From assembly GCA_023423285.1 (NCBI GenBank), contig JAFAFV010000140.1, positions 1 through 9,101 on the forward strand: DNA of 9,101 bases, written 5' to 3'. Below the pieces are notes generated by a model. The model did not search any database and was not told the DNA's origin. It saw only the letters and a list, made by a program, of their open reading frames with translations. The translations under genes were made by a program, and so were the position numbers. Shown one piece after another: positions 6,327 to 9,101 of this stretch (position 1 is the stretch's first letter; each line of letters starts with the position of its first letter). The DNA is from Bacteroidota bacterium. Its GTDB lineage: Bacteria > Bacteroidota > Bacteroidia > Chitinophagales > Chitinophagaceae.

Positions 6327-6647
6327 TTATTTTTTAGATACAGAATATACGTAAGCTGCCAGTTGATTGATTTGTTCCTGGGTGAGGCGGGCTTTTTTTG
6401 CCATGGAATTCATAACCGGTATGGCCTCTGCATATGTGTGTGAGGTTACATATTTTGTTTTCTCGCCATGACATTTTGTACAGTTCGTTGTAAAAATAGT
6501 ATGCCCTGAGGCTACGTCTGCGGCAAGTGTTCCAGCAACGGCTGGCATTCCATTTTCAGTAGTATTACCCGAAGTTGGCGAGGCTTTTGGCGTGCATGCC
6601 ATTAGAATAGCAGTAGCTGCAAAAGCTGATAGAATGATCTTTTTCAC
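6327..6647 (-). CDS. Small c-type cytochrome, predicted lipoprotein
   Basis: A 106-residue protein. The N-terminus MKKIILSAFAATAILMAC has a lipobox (LMAC) with lipidation cysteine C18, so it should be anchored in a membrane facing the periplasm or outside. A Ser/Thr/Gly/Ala-rich linker (about 19-45) leads to one small cytochrome c domain: heme motif CTKCH (C56, C59, H60) after the typical GHTIFTTNC opening, a probable distal methionine M79 or M82 in IPVMNSMAKK, and the closing helix QINQLAAYVYSVSK. This fits mono-heme class I cytochromes (Cytochrome_CBB3-like) that shuttle electrons; the redox partner is not visible. The start is GTG at 6647: it opens the signal peptide, and reading upstream in frame meets a stop (TAA) before any ATG. 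It is 96 bases upstream of the DUF1800 gene on the same strand, with a hairpin between them. Confidence 0.9.
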   Translation of the reverse strand: MKKIILSAFAATAILMACTPKASPTSGNTTENGMPAVAGTLAADVASGHTIFTTNCTKCHGEKTKYVTSHTYAEAIPVMNSMAKKARLTQEQINQLAAYVYSVSKK

Positions 6648-6763
6648 TTTTGATTTTTTTGATTGTTAAATAAAGCAGTATATGGCAATTTACAGAATCT
6701 TATAAAAGAAACGTGTTTTGCACAGCTATTTTTAACCTGGTGCCTAACAACCTGCATAAGTGC

Positions 6764-8041
6764 CTATGGCTTTTTTATGGATGATTTGCCAAAGTAAGGG
6801 TGCAGCGCTACAGGCAAACTAATTTCATTGGCTGATTGGTTGTTTTCAAGAAGGCAGGCTACAATGCGTGGTAATGCCAGTGAGCTTCCGTTTAGCGAAT
6901 GTGTAAGCTGTGTTTTACCATTATCATCTTTAAAGCGAATCTTCATGCGGTTGGTCTGGTAGCTTTCAAAATTAGAGGTAGAGCTTACTTCCAGCCAGCG
7001 CTCCTGTGCCGCGCTCCACACTTCAAAATCGTAGGTAAGCGCCGATGTAAATGACATGTCGCCGCCACAAAGCCTGAGGATGCGGTAAGGCAATTCTAGC
7101 GAAGCCAGCAACCCTTCTACGTGCGCCACCATTTCATCCAGTGCTTCATAACTTTTTTCAGGATGCGTCAATTGAACGATCTCTACTTTTTCAAACTGGT
7201 GCACCCTGTTCAAACCTCGTACATCCTTGCCAAAGCTGCCAGCCTCACGTCGAAAGCACGGCGAGTAGGCTGTCATCTTAATAGGCAACTGCGTGGCTTT
7301 TACAATTTCATCGCGATAAATGTTGGTAACCGGCACCTCTGATGTGGGAATCAAATAAAAATTATCCAGTTGCATGTGATACATCTGGCCTTCTTTATCA
7401 GGCAACTGGCCTGTGCCGTAGGCCGAGGCTTCATTTACCATGAAAGGCGGAAGATACTCCATATACCCTGCTGCAATGTTGTAATCTAAAAAGTACTGAA
7501 CCAGCGCTCTTTGCAGCCGGGCGCCATCACCAATATATAGCGGAAAGCCGCTGCCCGTGAGTTTTGCGCCAATTTCAAAATCCACAATATTGTATTGTTT
7601 AATCAAATCCCAGTGTGGAACCGCGCCTTGCGGCAACGACGGTTTTAATCCGCCTTCTTTTACCACCTCATTATCATCAGCGCCTGTGCCTTTTGGCACC
7701 AGCACAGAAGGAAGGTTGGGTAACTGCACCAGTATTTCCTGCAACTGCGCTTCAGTAGCCGTTAGTTGTTCGTTAATAGGTTGCAGCCTGGTTTTCAGTT
7801 CTGCCACTTCTTTTTTCTTTGCCTCAGCAGCATGGTGCTCACCTTTACCCATTAGCATGCCAATTTCTTTTGACGCAGCGTTTACCTGTTGTTGCGTGGT
7901 GTCGTACTCTAATTGCAGTTTTTTACGCTGATCATCCAGCCCGATCACATCGTCCACGAGTTCAGGATTTTTAAAATTCTTCACTGCCAGGCGGTCTTTC
8001 ACTTCCTGCACATTTTGCCTTAACACTTGTAGTTGTAACAT
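6764..8041 (-). CDS. serS: Seryl-tRNA synthetase
   Basis: A 425-residue class II aminoacyl-tRNA synthetase, full length for bacterial SerRS. It charges tRNA-Ser (and tRNA-Sec where present) with serine in the cytoplasm. Residues about 28-105 form the long antiparallel coiled-coil arm that grips the tRNA variable arm (rich in K/E/Q: LDDQRKKLQLEY, AEAKKKEVAELK). The catalytic domain shows the TSE loop (233-235) for serine recognition, motif 2 CFRREAGSFGKDVRG (262-276) through HQFEKVE, the SerRS-specific EVSSTSNFESYQTNRM (351-366), and motif 3 THSLNGSSLALPRIVACLLE (380-399) with R392. The C-terminal NEISLPVALHPYFGK is the usual end. ATG 8041 begins at the normal N-terminus (MLQLQVLRQN). It is divergent from hflX, and a -7 element lies 17-24 bases upstream. 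No clear terminator is seen in the 116 bases after it. Confidence 0.98.
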   Translation of the reverse strand: MLQLQVLRQNVQEVKDRLAVKNFKNPELVDDVIGLDDQRKKLQLEYDTTQQQVNAASKEIGMLMGKGEHHAAEAKKKEVAELKTRLQPINEQLTATEAQLQEILVQLPNLPSVLVPKGTGADDNEVVKEGGLKPSLPQGAVPHWDLIKQYNIVDFEIGAKLTGSGFPLYIGDGARLQRALVQYFLDYNIAAGYMEYLPPFMVNEASAYGTGQLPDKEGQMYHMQLDNFYLIPTSEVPVTNIYRDEIVKATQLPIKMTAYSPCFRREAGSFGKDVRGLNRVHQFEKVEIVQLTHPEKSYEALDEMVAHVEGLLASLELPYRILRLCGGDMSFTSALTYDFEVWSAAQERWLEVSSTSNFESYQTNRMKIRFKDDNGKTQLTHSLNGSSLALPRIVACLLENNQSANEISLPVALHPYFGKSSIKKP

Positions 8042-8057
8042 GGTAACACAGTTTTGG

Positions 8058-8065
8058 CAAAGATA
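8058..8065 (-). promoter_or_regulatory. Candidate serS -7 promoter element
   Basis: On the minus strand TATCTTTG matches the Bacteroidota -7 consensus TAnnTTTG exactly, ending 16 bases before the serS ATG. That would give a very short leader. No TTTG -33 box is found at the usual distance of about 19 bases upstream, so only the downstream element is supported. Confidence 0.45.
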
Positions 8066-8098
8066 AGGTTTGAGAAAGTGGATGCTTTATTTTAGTCT

Positions 8099-8150
8099 GA
8101 TAGCTATCGTTATTGCGTTGCAATCTGTTCATTGTTGCCTTTATAAGGCA
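8099..8150. repeat. Three consecutive short inverted repeats between serS and hflX
   Basis: Three perfect inverted repeats lie within 52 bases: GATAGCTATC (8099-8108, no spacer), ATTGC-GTT-GCAAT (8112-8124) and TGCCTT-TAT-AAGGCA (8136-8150). They sit midway between the candidate -7 elements of the two divergent genes. No T run follows any of them, so they do not look like terminators. They could be operator sites or RNA hairpins; their different sequences argue against one repeated protein site. Confidence 0.4.
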
Positions 8151-8190
8151 TCAAATTTGTATTGATGTATAACCTTTGCTTCGGGGTTCG

Positions 8191-8198
8191 TACATTTG
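8191..8198 (+). promoter_or_regulatory. Candidate hflX -7 promoter element
   Basis: TACATTTG matches the Bacteroidota -7 consensus TAnnTTTG exactly and lies 20 bases ahead of the hflX ATG. TTTG at 8175-8178 is only 12 bases upstream and TTTG at 8156-8159 is 31 bases away, so neither fits normal -33 spacing of about 19 bases. Confidence 0.45.
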
Positions 8199-8218
8199 TT
8201 TTCCCCAAATTTTAATGA

Positions 8219-9101
8219 ATGATTGAAAAGAAAAATATAATACAGGGTACAGAAACGGCAGTGATTGTAGGTATTGTTGGTAAAGAACAAACCGAGCAGC
8301 AGGTAAATGAATACCTGGATGAACTGGCATTTCTGGCAGAAACCGCAGGGGCAGAAACAAAAAAAAGGTTCATACAAAAGTTGCAGCATCCTGACAGCCG
8401 CACTTTTGTAGGTAAAGGCAAGCTGGAAGAAATAGCCGATTATATTCGCGAACACGACATCAACATTGCCATTTTTGACGATGAACTTTCCGGTGCACAG
8501 ATCAATAATATTGAAAAGGTCATCAATATAAAAACCATTGACCGCTCAGACCTCATTCTTGACATTTTTGCCCGTCGTGCTAAAACCGCGCAGGCAAAGG
8601 CACAGGTAGAATTGGCGCAATACCAATACATTTTACCACGCCTGCGCGGTATGTGGAAGCACCTTGAAAGGCTGGGTGGCGGTATTGGTACACGCGGTCC
8701 GGGTGAAACGGAAATTGAAACTGACCGTCGTATCGTTCGCGATAAAATTTCTTTGCTGCGCAAGCGTTTGGCCGAAATTGACAAACAATCTTTTACGCAA
8801 CGCAAAGACCGTGGCGAATTTATTCGTGTGGCTTTAGTTGGTTACACGAATGTTGGCAAAAGCACGATAATGAATTTGCTGAGCAAACGAGACGTATTTG
8901 CAGAAAATAAATTATTTGCCACGCTTGATACAACGACGAGCAAAGTAGTTTTTGAAAACACGCCTTTTTTATTGAGCGATACGGTGGGCTTTATTCGCAA
9001 GTTGCCGCACCACCTGGTAGAAAGCTTTAAAAGTACGCTGGATGAAGTGCGCGAGGCAGATATTTTGCTGCACGTGGTCGATATTTCGCACCCCAATTAT
9101 G
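8219..9101 (+). CDS. hflX: GTPase HflX (5' part; runs off window end)
   Basis: The first 294 codons of a ribosome-associated GTPase. The ATG at 8219 opens MIEKKNIIQGTETAVIVGIV, and the frame stays open to the window end. The N-terminal HflX domain (about 14-120) includes DSRTFVGKGKLEEI and AIFDDELSGAQ; then come the DRSDLILDIFARRAKTAQAK linker helices and the glycine loop GGGIGTRGPGE (153-163). The G domain shows G1 GYTNVGKST (208-216), G2 region TLDTTT (235-240) and G3 DTVGF (254-258). The NKxD motif and C-terminus lie beyond the window. HflX binds the 50S subunit and splits or rescues stalled ribosomes under stress, so pairing with divergent serS places two translation genes together. Another ATG at 8215 stops after three codons and overlaps the start. 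No Shine-Dalgarno is present. Confidence 0.96.
   Translation, partial: MIEKKNIIQGTETAVIVGIVGKEQTEQQVNEYLDELAFLAETAGAETKKRFIQKLQHPDSRTFVGKGKLEEIADYIREHDINIAIFDDELSGAQINNIEKVINIKTIDRSDLILDIFARRAKTAQAKAQVELAQYQYILPRLRGMWKHLERLGGGIGTRGPGETEIETDRRIVRDKISLLRKRLAEIDKQSFTQRKDRGEFIRVALVGYTNVGKSTIMNLLSKRDVFAENKLFATLDTTTSKVVFENTPFLLSDTVGFIRKLPHHLVESFKSTLDEVREADILLHVVDISHPNY

Noticed and set aside
6648..6763. Terminator or riboswitch between serS and the cytochrome gene
   Set aside because: GGCAC occurs twice as a direct, not inverted, repeat, and no stem with a T run could be found.
7557..7931. 124-codon plus-strand frame, Ser/Cys rich
   Set aside because: Antisense of the serS coiled-coil and linker; composition is an artefact of that strand.
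8141..8455. Minus-strand frame of 104 codons across the hflX start
   Set aside because: It is antisense to the hflX N-terminal domain and its promoter region; the HflX reading is certain.
8440..9096. Minus-strand open frames over the right end
   Set aside because: Both are antisense of the HflX G domain and linker; the plus strand has intact G1, G2 and G3 motifs.

Overview
The window looks like core chromosome of a member of the Bacteroidota, most likely family Chitinophagaceae. The evidence is indirect: Bacteroidota-type gene families (BatD, LTXXQ exported protein, DUF1800/DUF1501 pair), signal peptides ending in FAQ, near absence of Shine-Dalgarno sequences, and two exact matches to the Bacteroidota -7 promoter element TAnnTTTG. 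No mobile element, CRISPR array, rRNA or tRNA gene is visible. Nine protein genes fill almost all of the window; the longest gap is about 177 bases.

Layout. 1-129: 3' flank with a strong intrinsic terminator serving the minus-strand gene that follows. 130-537 (-): small exported Spy/CpxP-like protein with three LTxxQ-like motifs, preceded by three contiguous 11-bp direct repeats. 659-1354 (-): HAD phosphatase of the YjjG nucleotidase type. 1444-2142 and 2169-3575 (+): a short-chain dehydrogenase and a BatD-family membrane protein, 26 bases apart and probably one operon, divergent from the HAD gene. 3568-4767 and 4785-6230 (-): a DUF1501 and DUF1800 pair transcribed in the order DUF1800 then DUF1501, with the DUF1501 stop overlapping the batD stop tail to tail. 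6327-6647 (-): a small c-type cytochrome lipoprotein with a GTG start and a hairpin directly after its stop. 6764-8041 (-): seryl-tRNA synthetase. 8219-9101 (+): the first 294 codons of the ribosome-associated GTPase HflX, running off the window end.

How the genes work together. serS and hflX are translation-related housekeeping genes read divergently from a short region carrying a -7 element for each and three small inverted repeats. The cytochrome, DUF1800 and DUF1501 genes lie in one orientation and may form a cell-envelope module: DUF1501 and DUF1800 genes are known to occur side by side, but their biochemical role is unsettled. The batD gene stands without batA, batB, batC or batE in view. 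The least explained parts are the DUF1800/DUF1501/cytochrome cluster and the direct repeats ahead of the LTXXQ gene. I see no clear new defence, secretion or biosynthetic system.
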